This document shows positions 40,160-48,866 of a stretch of DNA of 64,000 bases, one piece after another. Source of the stretch: Zeimonas sp964538505. Its GTDB lineage: Bacteria > Pseudomonadota > Gammaproteobacteria > Burkholderiales > Burkholderiaceae_E. The first letter of the stretch is position 1. Every line of letters starts with the position of its first letter. Where the stretch lies: NCBI GenBank assembly GCA_964538505.1, contig CAZIDY010000001.1:62001-126000 (forward strand), in the 5' to 3' direction. The notes beneath the pieces are model-generated. The model did no database searches. It was not told where the DNA came from and saw nothing but the letters and a program-made list of their open reading frames with translations. Made by a program: the position numbers and the translations under genes.

Positions 40160-41119
40160 GTGGCCGAGCGCAAGCTGCAGCCGATCGTCATTAAGCGCGT
40201 GCGCAAGAAGAAGCACGCGAGCCACGGTGGCGCCTGGAAGATCGCCTACGCCGATTTCGTCACGGCGATGATGGCCTTCTTCCTGCTGATGTGGCTGCTC
40301 GGCTCGACGACGCAGGGTGACCTGCAGGGCATTGCCGAGTATTTCCGCACGCCACTGAAGGTGGCGCTCTCGGGCGGCCACGGCTCGGGCGACAGCTCGT
40401 CGGTGATCCAGGGCGGCGGCACCGACCTCACGCGCACGATCGGCGCACAGCCACGGGGCGACGTCGCGGAACGACAGCGCAAGCTGAACCTGCAGGCATT
40501 GCGCGCCGAACTGCGGGCGGCCGAAACGAAGCGCCTGACGAAGCTCAAGTCGCAGATCGAGGAAGCGATCACGCGCGACGTGAAGCTTGCCGAGTTCCGC
40601 TCGCAGATCAAGCTCGATCTGACGCCGGACGGCCTGCGCATCCAGATCGTCGACGACCAGAACCGTCCGATGTTCGACAACGGTCGGGCGACGGTGAAGG
40701 AATACATGCGCGATCTGTTGCGCGAGATCGCCGGCGTGCTCAACAGCGTCGAGAACTTCATCAGCATCTCGGGGCACACCGACTCGGTGCCCTACGGGTC
40801 CGGTGAGCGCGGCTACTCGAACTGGGAGCTGTCGGCCGATCGCGCCAACGCGTCGCGTCGCGAGCTCGTCGCCGGCGGCATGGCCGAATCGAAGGTCGTT
40901 CGCGTTGTTGGTCTCGGATCGACGGTGATGTACGACGCCGAGAACCCGCGCAGTCCGATGAACCGGCGCATCTCGATCGTCGTGCTGAACCAGGACGCCG
41001 AGGAGCGCGTGTTCTCGGGTACCGAGGTCGATACCTCGGACGGCGCCGCCGCCGCCGGTACGGCGATCGGGCAGGCGGGAGGGCAGGCGCCAGAGGAGGC
41101 CGGCGCGCCGCGACGCTGA
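40160..41119 (+). CDS. motB: Flagellar motor stator protein MotB
   Basis: A 319-residue protein from GTG 40160. A basic N-terminus (IKRVRKKKHASHGG) precedes AWKIAYADFVTAMMAFFLLMWLLG, where D32 is the proton-carrying Asp. The plug region follows. The C-terminal OmpA-like peptidoglycan-binding domain reads ISISGHTDSVPYGSGERGYSNWELSADRANASRREL and VVGLGSTVMYD. It ends with an Ala/Gly-rich tail. An inverted repeat follows at 41181. Confidence 0.96.
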   Translation: MAERKLQPIVIKRVRKKKHASHGGAWKIAYADFVTAMMAFFLLMWLLGSTTQGDLQGIAEYFRTPLKVALSGGHGSGDSSSVIQGGGTDLTRTIGAQPRGDVAERQRKLNLQALRAELRAAETKRLTKLKSQIEEAITRDVKLAEFRSQIKLDLTPDGLRIQIVDDQNRPMFDNGRATVKEYMRDLLREIAGVLNSVENFISISGHTDSVPYGSGERGYSNWELSADRANASRRELVAGGMAESKVVRVVGLGSTVMYDAENPRSPMNRRISIVVLNQDAEERVFSGTEVDTSDGAAAAGTAIGQAGGQAPEEAGAPRR

Positions 41120-41180
41120 ACAGGCCGGAGGAAGTCCCGCTTATCCCGGGAAGAGAGTCGAGGCGCACGCCAATAATCGG

Positions 41181-41201
41181 ACCCGAAGAAGCACTTCGGG
41201 T
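41181..41201. other. Inverted repeat between motB and flhB
   Basis: ACCCGAAG-AAGCA-CTTCGGGT, an 8-bp stem with a 5-base loop, 61 bases after motB and 17 before flhB. It is followed only by a short T-rich tract (ATTTCC). It could be a weak terminator of motAB or a structure in the flhB leader. The flhB upstream region also contains CGCTTATC and AATAATCGG, but no complete FlhDC box. Confidence 0.4.
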
Positions 41202-41218
41202 ATCGATTTCCGGGCGCA

Positions 41219-42391
41219 ATGGCCGATAACGACGTCTCCCGCGAAGACCGGCAGCTACCAGCCTCCGAACGAAGGCTGCAGAAAGCACGCGAAGAAGGCC
41301 GCGTCGCGCGTTCGCGCGACTTCGGTCATTTCGCAATGCTCGGCGGTGCGCTGCTCGCGGCGGCCGCGCTCGGCCCGACGCTCGCGCAGGCATCGATCGA
41401 GATGGTGCGCGGGGCGATGCGTTTCGGACGACCGGAGGCTCTGGTCGCCGAACGGGTGCCGCTGCTCTTTGCGTCGATCGGTTTCGACGCCTTCCTGTCG
41501 TTGCTGCCACTGCTCGGCGTGCTCGCGCTGGCGGCCATCGCGGCGAACACGATTCCCGGCGGCGTCGTGCTGTCGGGCAAGCCGCTGCAGATGGACATCT
41601 CCAAGCTGAGCCCGCTGAAGGGCCTGAAGCGGATCTTCTCGATTCGCGGCAGCGTCGAGCTGCTCAAGCTGATCGTGCTCGCGATCGCGCTGCTCGCCGT
41701 CAGCGCCTGGTTCATCTCGCGCAGCCTGCCCGAGTTCGCCGAGCTTTCCACGCATCCGCTCGCGCAGTCGCTGGGCACCGGCACCTCGTTGATGGGCGCC
41801 GGAATGGCAACGCTGCTCGGCGTGCTCGCGATGGTCGCGCTCGTCGACCTGCCTTTCCAGTGGTTCCGTCATCGCGCCGAGCTGCGGATGACCTTCCAGG
41901 AAGCGAAGCAGGAGACGAAGGAATCGGACGGCGATCCGATGCTGCGCAGCCGGATCCGCGCGCGCCAGCGCGAGATCGCGTCGCGTCGCATGCTGGCCGC
42001 GGTGCCGGCGGCCGACGCGGTAATCACCAACCCGACGCACTACGCGGTGGCGATCCGCTACGACGAGCTCGCCGGAGGTGCGCCGCGCGTCGTCGCGAAA
42101 GGTGTCGACCTCGTTGCCGGGCGCATCCGCGAGATCGCGCGCGCGGCGGGTGTGCCGCTCGTCGAGGCACCGCCGCTCGCGCGTGCGCTCTACGCGCACG
42201 TCGAGCTCGAGCGGGAGATTCCGGTTGCGCTCTACAACGCGGTGGCGCAGGTGCTCGCCTACGTCTACCAGCTGCGCAACTGGGTTCCGGGGCGCGACCG
42301 TGCGCCGCGGATGCCCGATTCCTTCGAGGTGCCGGCGTCGCTGGATCCGGCGAACGCCGAGCACCGCGGCGCGACGGGTGAAGCGCGATGA
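41219..42391 (+). CDS. flhB: Flagellar export switch protein FlhB
   Basis: A 390-residue protein. The N-terminus carries the ADNDVSREDRQLPASERRLQKAREEGRVARSRDF export motif, followed by four membrane segments. In the cytoplasmic domain the autocleavage site NPTH begins at N271 (AVITNPTHYAVAIRY). The C-terminal tail (about 350-390) extends beyond the conserved domain. It changes export from rod/hook to filament substrates. Its stop overlaps the flhA start. Confidence 0.96.
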   Translation: MADNDVSREDRQLPASERRLQKAREEGRVARSRDFGHFAMLGGALLAAAALGPTLAQASIEMVRGAMRFGRPEALVAERVPLLFASIGFDAFLSLLPLLGVLALAAIAANTIPGGVVLSGKPLQMDISKLSPLKGLKRIFSIRGSVELLKLIVLAIALLAVSAWFISRSLPEFAELSTHPLAQSLGTGTSLMGAGMATLLGVLAMVALVDLPFQWFRHRAELRMTFQEAKQETKESDGDPMLRSRIRARQREIASRRMLAAVPAADAVITNPTHYAVAIRYDELAGGAPRVVAKGVDLVAGRIREIARAAGVPLVEAPPLARALYAHVELEREIPVALYNAVAQVLAYVYQLRNWVPGRDRAPRMPDSFEVPASLDPANAEHRGATGEAR

Positions 42392-44502
42392 ACGCGATCG
42401 GCTCGGCCTCGGGCACCGGCGGCGCGCGCCTGCTGCAGTTCGGCGGCGTGACGGTGATGCTGCCGCCGTTCCGGGCGATGGCGGTGCCGATCCTCATCGT
42501 GCTCGTGCTGGCGATGATGATCCTGCCGCTGCCGGCACCGCTGCTCGACCTGCTGTTCACCTTCAACATCGCGCTGTCGCTGCTCGTGCTGCTGGTGGCT
42601 TCCTACAGCGTCCGGCCGCTGGATTTCGCGGTGTTCCCGTCGGTGCTGCTGGTGACGACGCTGCTGCGGCTGTCGCTGAGCGTGGCTTCGACACGTGCCG
42701 TGCTGATGCACGGACACACCGGCACCGACGCGGCCGGCAAGGTGATCGAGTCCTTCGCGACTTTCCTGATCGGCGGCAGCTTCGCGGTCGGGATCATCGT
42801 GTTCGCGATCATCACCGTCATCAACTTCATCGTCGTCACCAAGGGTGCCGGGCGCATTGCCGAGGTGTCGGCGCGCTTCGCGCTCGATGCGCTGCCCGGC
42901 AAGCAGATGGCGATCGACGCCGACCTGAACGCCGGACAGATCGACCAGGCCGAGGCACGCCGGCGCCGCAACGAGGTTTCGCGCGAGGCGGATTTCTTCG
43001 GGTCGATGGACGGCGCGTCGAAGTTCGTGCGGGGCGACGCGATCGCGGGAATCCTGATCGTCTTCATCAACATCATCGGTGGTCTGCTGATCGGTACGGC
43101 GCAGCATGCGCTGTCGGTCGAGCAGGCGGCGAACAACTACGTCCTGCTGGCGATCGGCGATGCGCTGGTCGCGCAGGTGCCCGCGCTCGTGATCTCGGTG
43201 GCGGCGGGTCTCATCGTCTCGCGCGTGGCCGACGACGACGACATGGGCGGCCAGTTGATCAAGCAGCTGCTGTCCTTGCCGCGTGCGCTCGGAATCACCG
43301 CCGGTGTTGTCGCGCTGCTCGGCATCGTGCCGGGCATGCCGCATCTCGCCTTCCTCGTGCTTGCTGCCGCGATCGGCTATCTCGCGTGGTGGCTGTCGCA
43401 CCAGCAGGCAAGGCGCGCAGCGGCGCCGGCTGTACCGGCCGAGTCGCAGCCGCAGGCGAACGCCGAAGCGAGCTGGGACGACGTGGAGCCGGTCGACATG
43501 CTGGCGCTCGAGGTCGGTTATCGGCTGATCTCGCTGGTCGATCGCGACAATGGCGGTGACCTGCTCGCGCGCATCAAGGGTGTGCGCAAGAAGTTCGCGC
43601 ACGAGGTCGGTTTCCTGCCGCCGCCGGTACACATCCGCGACCAGCTCGAGCTGAAGCCTTCCGCATATCGGGTGTTGTTGAAGGGTGTCGTCGTGGGCGA
43701 GGGCGAGGCCTTCCCCGGCATGATGCTCGCGATCGACCCCGGTTCGGCGAGCGGCACGCTGCCCGGAACGCAGACGCGCGATCCCGCCTTCGGGCTGCCG
43801 GCGATCTGGATCGATGCGCAGCAGCGCGACGCTGCGCAGGGCGCGGGCTACACCGTCGTCGATGCGGCGACCGTCGTCGCGACGCACCTGCACCACCTGA
43901 TGCAGACGCATGCTTCGCGCCTGCTCGGGCGCAGCGAAGCGCAGCAGCTGCTCGAGCACCTCGGCCGTTACGCGCCGAAGCTCGCCGACGAGATCGTGCC
44001 GAAGCTCGTGCCGATGGCGGTGTTCCAGAAAGTGCTGCAGAACCTGCTTGATGAGGCGGTGCACGTTCGCGACCTGCGCGGCATCGTAGAGACGCTCGGC
44101 GAGCACGGTGCGCGCACGCAGGATCCGGCCGAGCTCACGCGCGAGGTTCGTATCGCGCTCGCGCCGGCGATCGTGCAGCAGACCTTCGGGCCGACGCAGG
44201 AGCTGAGCGTGATCGCGATCGAGCCGAACCTGGAGAACCTGCTCGTGCAGGCGCTCGCGCCGAACGCGCCGTCGGCGCTCGAGCCGGGCGTCGCCGAGTA
44301 CCTGCTTTCGGCCGGCGCCGACGCCGCTCAGAAGCAGGAGGACGAAGGTCATCCGTCGTGCCTGCTCGTTCCCGACCGCATCCGCGTGCCGCTCGCGCGG
44401 CTGCTGAAGAAGGCGGCGCCGCGGCTGCGCGTGCTCGGGCATGCCGAGATCCCGGATACCCATTCGATTCGAATCGGACGATTGATCGGAGAAGCGAAGT
44501 GA
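42388..44502 (+). CDS. flhA: Flagellar export gate protein FlhA
   Basis: A 704-residue gate protein. It has eight N-terminal membrane segments (ILIVLVLAMMILPLPAPLLDLLF, YSVRPLDFAVFPSVLLVTTLLRLSLSVASTR, ITVINFIVVTKGAGRIAEVSARFALDALPGKQMAIDADL). The charged loop AEARRRRNEVSREADFFGSMDGASKFVRGDAIAGI is the FHIPEP signature region. The C-terminal cytoplasmic domain binds chaperones. The flhF start overlaps its stop by four bases. Confidence 0.97.
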   Translation: MNAIGSASGTGGARLLQFGGVTVMLPPFRAMAVPILIVLVLAMMILPLPAPLLDLLFTFNIALSLLVLLVASYSVRPLDFAVFPSVLLVTTLLRLSLSVASTRAVLMHGHTGTDAAGKVIESFATFLIGGSFAVGIIVFAIITVINFIVVTKGAGRIAEVSARFALDALPGKQMAIDADLNAGQIDQAEARRRRNEVSREADFFGSMDGASKFVRGDAIAGILIVFINIIGGLLIGTAQHALSVEQAANNYVLLAIGDALVAQVPALVISVAAGLIVSRVADDDDMGGQLIKQLLSLPRALGITAGVVALLGIVPGMPHLAFLVLAAAIGYLAWWLSHQQARRAAAPAVPAESQPQANAEASWDDVEPVDMLALEVGYRLISLVDRDNGGDLLARIKGVRKKFAHEVGFLPPPVHIRDQLELKPSAYRVLLKGVVVGEGEAFPGMMLAIDPGSASGTLPGTQTRDPAFGLPAIWIDAQQRDAAQGAGYTVVDAATVVATHLHHLMQTHASRLLGRSEAQQLLEHLGRYAPKLADEIVPKLVPMAVFQKVLQNLLDEAVHVRDLRGIVETLGEHGARTQDPAELTREVRIALAPAIVQQTFGPTQELSVIAIEPNLENLLVQALAPNAPSALEPGVAEYLLSAGADAAQKQEDEGHPSCLLVPDRIRVPLARLLKKAAPRLRVLGHAEIPDTHSIRIGRLIGEAK

Positions 44503-45956
44503 ACGTGAAACGCTATTTCGCGCGCACCGCCCGCGAGGCGATGGCTCGCGTGCGCGCCGAGCTCGGCGAGGACGCGATCGTGCTGAAGAATCGGCCCGTC
44601 GACGGCGGTGTCGAGATCCTTGCGCTGGCCGGCGCCGAGCTCGACGCGTCGGACGCCCTTGCGCCTGCCGCGCCGAAGCTCGTGCACGAGACGCCCGCTG
44701 CGCAGGCGTCGATGCGCGCGCCCGTCGCGCCGCTGCACGGACGCGAAGCCGACGCCATGCCGATGAATGCGTCCGCGATGAGCACCGTGCACTTCGAGAA
44801 CTACGTCCGCGAGCGCCAGCAGCGGCGCCTGGCCGAAGAGCAGGAAGGGCGCGCAGATCCCGCAAGCCGCAGCGTGTCGTTGCAGGCGCGTACGGTGGCG
44901 ATCGAGGCGCCGATGCCGGCCGACGAGTCGTTCGCGGTGGATCCGATCGATGCCCAGGGCGGCCGCATCGATGCCCAGGGTGGCCGCATCGACGCGCAAT
45001 TGCTGATGGCCGAGCTGCGCGAGATGCGCGGCGCCTTGTCCGACCAGCTCGAGTCGCTCTCCTGGTTCGAGGGGGTGCGTCGTCGCCCCGGGCAGTCGCG
45101 CATGCTGCGCCGGCTGCTGCAGGCGGGTTTCTCGCCGTCGCTGGCGCGCACGCTCGCCAATCACCTGCCGGCCGACTTCGGCGAGGAGGACGCCGAGCGC
45201 TGGCTGCGCGAGGCGCTGGTACGCAACCTGCGCATCGACTCGCCCGAGCAGACGATCTTCGATGCCGGCGGCACGTACGCGCTGCTCGGTCCGACCGGCG
45301 TCGGCAAGACGACGACCGCGGCGAAGATCGCCGCGCAGTTCGCGTTGAAGCATGGCGCGCAGTCGGTCGGGCTGATCACCGCCGACGTCTACCGGATCGG
45401 CGCACAGGATCAGCTGCGCACCTTCGGTCGGCTGCTCGGCGTCCCGGTGCATGTCGCGCACGATGTGTCGACGCTCGCCGACTTCCTGCAGATGTACATG
45501 AATCGCAAGCTCGTACTGATCGACACCGCAGGCGTCGCGCAGCGCGACGAGCGTGTCGGCGAGCTGCTCGCTGCGCTGTCGTCGGCGCAGGTGCGCAAGG
45601 TGCTGGTGCTCAATGCCGCCGCGCAGGCCGAGGTGATCGACGAGACGGTCGAGGCCTACCAGGGGCGCAATGCCGCCGGCGTCGTGCTGTCGAAGGTCGA
45701 CGAGGCGGTGCGCCTCGGCGGCGCGCTCGACTGCCTGATCCGGCACCGGCTTACGCTGCAGGGTGTGGCCAACGGCCAGCGCGTCCCGGAAGACTGGCAT
45801 CGCCCCGAGCCGCGCATGCTCGTCGACCGGGCCCTGTCCGGCGGCGCCTCGCAGGCGGGCGCGTCCTTTGCCTTCGAGGAGGCGGAGCTCGCGATGCTGC
45901 TCGCCGCCGGGCAGCGCACGGTCGCGCAGCGCGCGCGCGAGGCGCAGCATGTTTGA
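44499..45956 (+). CDS. flhF: Flagellar SRP-like GTPase FlhF
   Basis: A 485-residue protein from GTG 44499 (MNVKRYFARTAREAMARVRAELGEDAIVLKN). After a long variable B domain it has the NG domain: helical N domain (LLMAELREMRGALSDQLESL), P-loop GPTGVGKTTTAAK (264-276), VGLITADVYRIGAQDQL, LIDTAG and KVDEAVRLGGAL. FlhF places the first flagellar component at the membrane. A GTG six bases later is an alternative start. The B domain contains a 21-bp tandem repeat (44946-44999). Confidence 0.95.
   Translation: MNVKRYFARTAREAMARVRAELGEDAIVLKNRPVDGGVEILALAGAELDASDALAPAAPKLVHETPAAQASMRAPVAPLHGREADAMPMNASAMSTVHFENYVRERQQRRLAEEQEGRADPASRSVSLQARTVAIEAPMPADESFAVDPIDAQGGRIDAQGGRIDAQLLMAELREMRGALSDQLESLSWFEGVRRRPGQSRMLRRLLQAGFSPSLARTLANHLPADFGEEDAERWLREALVRNLRIDSPEQTIFDAGGTYALLGPTGVGKTTTAAKIAAQFALKHGAQSVGLITADVYRIGAQDQLRTFGRLLGVPVHVAHDVSTLADFLQMYMNRKLVLIDTAGVAQRDERVGELLAALSSAQVRKVLVLNAAAQAEVIDETVEAYQGRNAAGVVLSKVDEAVRLGGALDCLIRHRLTLQGVANGQRVPEDWHRPEPRMLVDRALSGGASQAGASFAFEEAELAMLLAAGQRTVAQRAREAQHV
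44946..44999 (+). repeat. Tandem 21-bp repeat inside flhF
   Basis: Two and a half copies of a 21-bp unit encode IDAQGGR-IDAQGGR-IDAQ. The first two units differ at one base. The repeat is in frame and in the variable region between the N-terminus and the GTPase domain, so unit number could vary without breaking the protein. Confidence 0.8.
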
Positions 45957-46617
45957 GCCGTCACGCGATCAGGCGGCCGGCCTGCGCCGGCTGTTCGGGC
46001 CGCAGCCGATGAACCTGCTGCCGCTCGGGTGCTCGATGGACGACGCGTCCGATCGGGCCGGCGTCGAGGCGATGGCGAGCGCGCTCGTGCGCGCCGGCCG
46101 CCGTCCGCTGCTGGTCGACCTGCTCGGCGACAGCGGGGTGTCGCGCGAGCGTTCCTTCGCGCACATCGATGCCGGCGCGCTGTTGCCCGATGGGGCAGGC
46201 ACGCGCGACCTGACGCGCTTCTTCGAATCGCTCGGCCGCCGCACGATGGACGGCGCAGGCGCCTTCGACGTCGCACTCGTTGCCGCCGATCCGTTGCGAC
46301 TCGCCGATCTCACCGCAGGTGTCGTCGATCGGATCGTGCTCGTCGCACGCACGCGCGGTGAGGGACTCGCACGCACCTATTCGCAGATCAAGGCGATGCA
46401 TCTCGCACATGGCTTCCGTACCTACTGCGCGCTGTTCCTCGATGCGCGCTCACGGGCGGCGGCACTCGCCTCGCACCGCCGCCTCGCCGACACGGCGGCG
46501 CGCTTCCTCGGCGCCGCGATCGAGTTCGGCGGCGCACACGACACGATCGAAGAAGAACGCTTTGCCGACGATGCGCTGCGCTGGTCGCAGCCGCTCGAGG
46601 CGGCGTCGGCTGCGTGA
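45949..46617 (+). CDS. flhG: FlhG-like protein lacking the ATP-binding P-loop
   Basis: A 222-residue protein in the flhG position (flhF-flhG-fliA). It keeps the N-terminal FlhF-activating helix, DQAAGLRRLF. Where FlhG/MinD ATPases have KGGVGKT/S, it has LLPLGCSMDDASDRAGVEAMA, without any Gly-Lys-Thr. The later MinD-like motifs are also degenerate (PLLVDLLGDSG is retained in part; the Walker B equivalent reads FDVALVAADP). It is therefore likely to bind FlhF but not ATP. It overlaps flhF by eight bases and fliA by one or four. The family assignment rests on the N-terminal motif, overall pattern and synteny. Confidence 0.8.
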   Translation: MFEPSRDQAAGLRRLFGPQPMNLLPLGCSMDDASDRAGVEAMASALVRAGRRPLLVDLLGDSGVSRERSFAHIDAGALLPDGAGTRDLTRFFESLGRRTMDGAGAFDVALVAADPLRLADLTAGVVDRIVLVARTRGEGLARTYSQIKAMHLAHGFRTYCALFLDARSRAAALASHRRLADTAARFLGAAIEFGGAHDTIEEERFADDALRWSQPLEAASAA

Positions 46618-47330
46618 TGTACACCGCGCAGGGAACACTGGATCGGCAAAGCGCGATCGAGCGCTACGGACCGATGGTGCGTCGGATGGCGAGCCAGCTG
46701 ATCGGCCGGTTGCCGGCGAACGTCGAGCTCGACGATCTGGTGCAGGCCGGGATGATCGGGCTCTTCGATGCGATGACCCGCTACGAAAGCGATCGCGGCG
46801 CGCAATTCGAGACTTTCGCGACGCAGCGCGTGCGCGGCGCAATGCTCGACGAGCTGCGCGGCAGCGACTGGCTGCCGCGCTCGGTGCGACGCAACCAGCG
46901 AACGATCGAGGTCGCGATTCATCGCGCCGAGCAGCGGCTCGGGCATGCACCGGTCGAGACCGACATCGCCGAGGAGCTCGGCATGCCGCTCGCCGACTAC
47001 CAGCGCCTGCTCGACAACGCGCGGGGCGCGCAGCTCGTGCACCTCGAGGACTACGACGATGACGGCGAGGAGAACTTCCTCGATCGCAACGTCGCGGCAG
47101 CCGACGGCGATCCGCAGTCGATTCTTGGCGATTCGCGCTTCCGGCACGCGCTGGTGGCGGCGATCGAGAATCTGCCCGAGCGCGAGCGGCTCGTTATGGG
47201 CATGTACTACGAGCAGGAAATGAACCTGAAGGAGATCGGCGCGGTGCTCGGCGTGACCGAGTCGCGGATCTCGCAACTGCACAGCCAGGCGGTCGCCCGG
47301 TTGCGCACCCAGATGAAGCAATGGGTCTGA
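46617..47330 (+). CDS. fliA: Flagellar sigma factor FliA (sigma-28)
   Basis: A 237-residue sigma factor. Region 2 reads VELDDLVQAGMIGLFDAMTRYESDRGAQFETFATQRVRGAMLDELR, followed by SDWLPRSVRRNQRTIE (region 3). Region 4 reads LPERERLVMGMYYEQEMNLKEIGAVLGVTESRISQLHSQAVARLR. It transcribes class III genes, for which several promoters are visible in this window, and is held by FlgM (51171). ATG 46617 or GTG 46614 may start it. Confidence 0.97.
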   Translation: MYTAQGTLDRQSAIERYGPMVRRMASQLIGRLPANVELDDLVQAGMIGLFDAMTRYESDRGAQFETFATQRVRGAMLDELRGSDWLPRSVRRNQRTIEVAIHRAEQRLGHAPVETDIAEELGMPLADYQRLLDNARGAQLVHLEDYDDDGEENFLDRNVAAADGDPQSILGDSRFRHALVAAIENLPERERLVMGMYYEQEMNLKEIGAVLGVTESRISQLHSQAVARLRTQMKQWV

Positions 47331-47363
47331 AGACACCGACCTGACGGATCGAGGAGAGTCGCG

Positions 47364-48746
47364 ATGCTGATGTTCACCACGCGCCGGCGCGCACGAACGC
47401 CTCGGAGCGAAACTGCCGATGTTTCGGGCGATGCTCGCTCCGGCAGCGACGCGGGGCAGTCGGCTGTGGAGGCAGCGCGGGCCGCCGACGTCTTCGAGGG
47501 CATCGCGCGCCAGGCTTCCGGGCTCGGTCGCGAGGCGGCCGAGGTCAACGGCGTGCTCGAGGACGTCGCCGCCGGTGCACTCGCGCAGGCGCGCACGCTC
47601 GATGATGCGATGCAGACGATCGCGACGATGGTCGACTCGAATCGCCGCATCGGCGAGGCGTCGCGCGCCGGGCAGCAGTCGCTGGTCGACGCGCATGCGG
47701 CGGTCGTCAAGGTGGTCTCCGGTTTCGCCCAGACGGCCGAGACGCTGTCGCAGGTTACCGAGTCGGCACGCGAGATCACGCAGATCGCGCTGCAGACGCG
47801 GCTCGTCGCCTTCAATGCTTCGGTCGAGGCCAAGCGCGCGGGAGAAGCGGGGCGCGGCTTTTCGGTCGTTGCCGAGGCGGTCAAGGATCTCGCGGCACGC
47901 GTCGAGCAGGCATCGCGACAGATCATGCAGACGGTGTCGATGCTCGACACGCGCCTGGCCGGGCTGTCGAGCGAGATCGACGATGACACGAAGCGCGAAG
48001 GCACGTTCCGCGCTGCGCTGGTGCGCTCCGAGGCGCAGGCGAGCGAGGTCGTGCAGGCGTCGGCGCAGAACGTGCGCTGCTGCGAGGACGTGCTCGAGTC
48101 GGTGCGCAGCCTGGCAGTTCAGTCGCATGCAAGCGCCGACGCGATCGCGGGAACGCGTCGCAAGGCCGAGAAGTTCCTGGGTCTCTCCGAGTCGCTGATC
48201 GAGCTCACCGCCGAATCGGGCGTGCTCACCGAAGACACTCCGCTGATCGAAGCCGTCCTCGAGACCGCGGCGCGCGTCTCGAGCGTCTTCGAGGAAGCGC
48301 TGGACAGCGGCGAGATCACGATGGCCGAGCTCTTCGACGAGAACTACCTTTCAGTGCCGGGGACGAACCCGCAGCAGTTCACGACGCGCTTCGTCGCGCT
48401 CACCGATCGGCTGCTGCCGCCGATCCAGGAGCCGATCCTGAAGGTCGATCCGAAGTTGCGGCTGTGTGCCGCGGTCGATCGCAACGGCTACCTGCCGACG
48501 CACAACGCGCGCTATTCGCGTCCGCAGGGATCCGATCCGGTCTGGAACGCCGCGAACTGCCGCAACCGTCGCATGTTCAACGACCGAACCGGGCTGGCTT
48601 CGGCCCGCAATCGGCGCCGCTTTCTCCTGCAGACCTATCGGCGTGACATGGGCGGCGGCGAGTTCGTCTACATGAAAGACCTCTCTGCGCCGATCATGGT
48701 GCGCGGCCGTCACTGGGGCGGACTGCGCTTCGCCTACGAGTTCTGA
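47364..48746 (+). CDS. Cytoplasmic MCP-like protein with C-terminal sensor-like domain
   Basis: A 460-residue protein with no membrane segment. Residues about 35-270 form a coiled-coil receptor signalling domain with a divergent tip: QIALQTRLVAFNASVEAKRAGEAGRGFSVVAEAV instead of [23 protein letters not shown]. The C-terminal 180 residues contain VPGTNPQQFTTRFVALTDRLLPPIQEPIL, NRRMFNDRTGLASARNRRRFLLQTYRRDMGGGEFVYMKDLSAPI and WGGLRFAYEF. This is a small globular domain of the type seen at the end of other soluble MCPs. It follows fliA by 33 bases, so it is likely in the flhB-fliA operon. Stimulus unknown. Confidence 0.85.
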   Translation: MLMFTTRRRARTPRSETADVSGDARSGSDAGQSAVEAARAADVFEGIARQASGLGREAAEVNGVLEDVAAGALAQARTLDDAMQTIATMVDSNRRIGEASRAGQQSLVDAHAAVVKVVSGFAQTAETLSQVTESAREITQIALQTRLVAFNASVEAKRAGEAGRGFSVVAEAVKDLAARVEQASRQIMQTVSMLDTRLAGLSSEIDDDTKREGTFRAALVRSEAQASEVVQASAQNVRCCEDVLESVRSLAVQSHASADAIAGTRRKAEKFLGLSESLIELTAESGVLTEDTPLIEAVLETAARVSSVFEEALDSGEITMAELFDENYLSVPGTNPQQFTTRFVALTDRLLPPIQEPILKVDPKLRLCAAVDRNGYLPTHNARYSRPQGSDPVWNAANCRNRRMFNDRTGLASARNRRRFLLQTYRRDMGGGEFVYMKDLSAPIMVRGRHWGGLRFAYEF

Positions 48747-48764
48747 ACGGGCGCTGAGCCGGGC

Positions 48765-48791
48765 TCAGGTTCGGCCTTTTCCTGCCGAAAT
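48765..48791 (+). promoter_or_regulatory. Sigma-28 promoter of the membrane MCP gene
   Basis: TCAGG (48765-48769), 14-base spacer, GCCGAAAT (48784-48791). The -10 is identical to that of flgM. The start point would fall near 48798, so translation must begin downstream, at GTG 48867. Confidence 0.6.
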
Positions 48792-48866
48792 AGATCGATG
48801 GTGCCGGCCGCACGGGTCGGTGCCGTCCGTCTGCCGTTTCACGTCCCTCTTCGAAGAGAAGCACAA

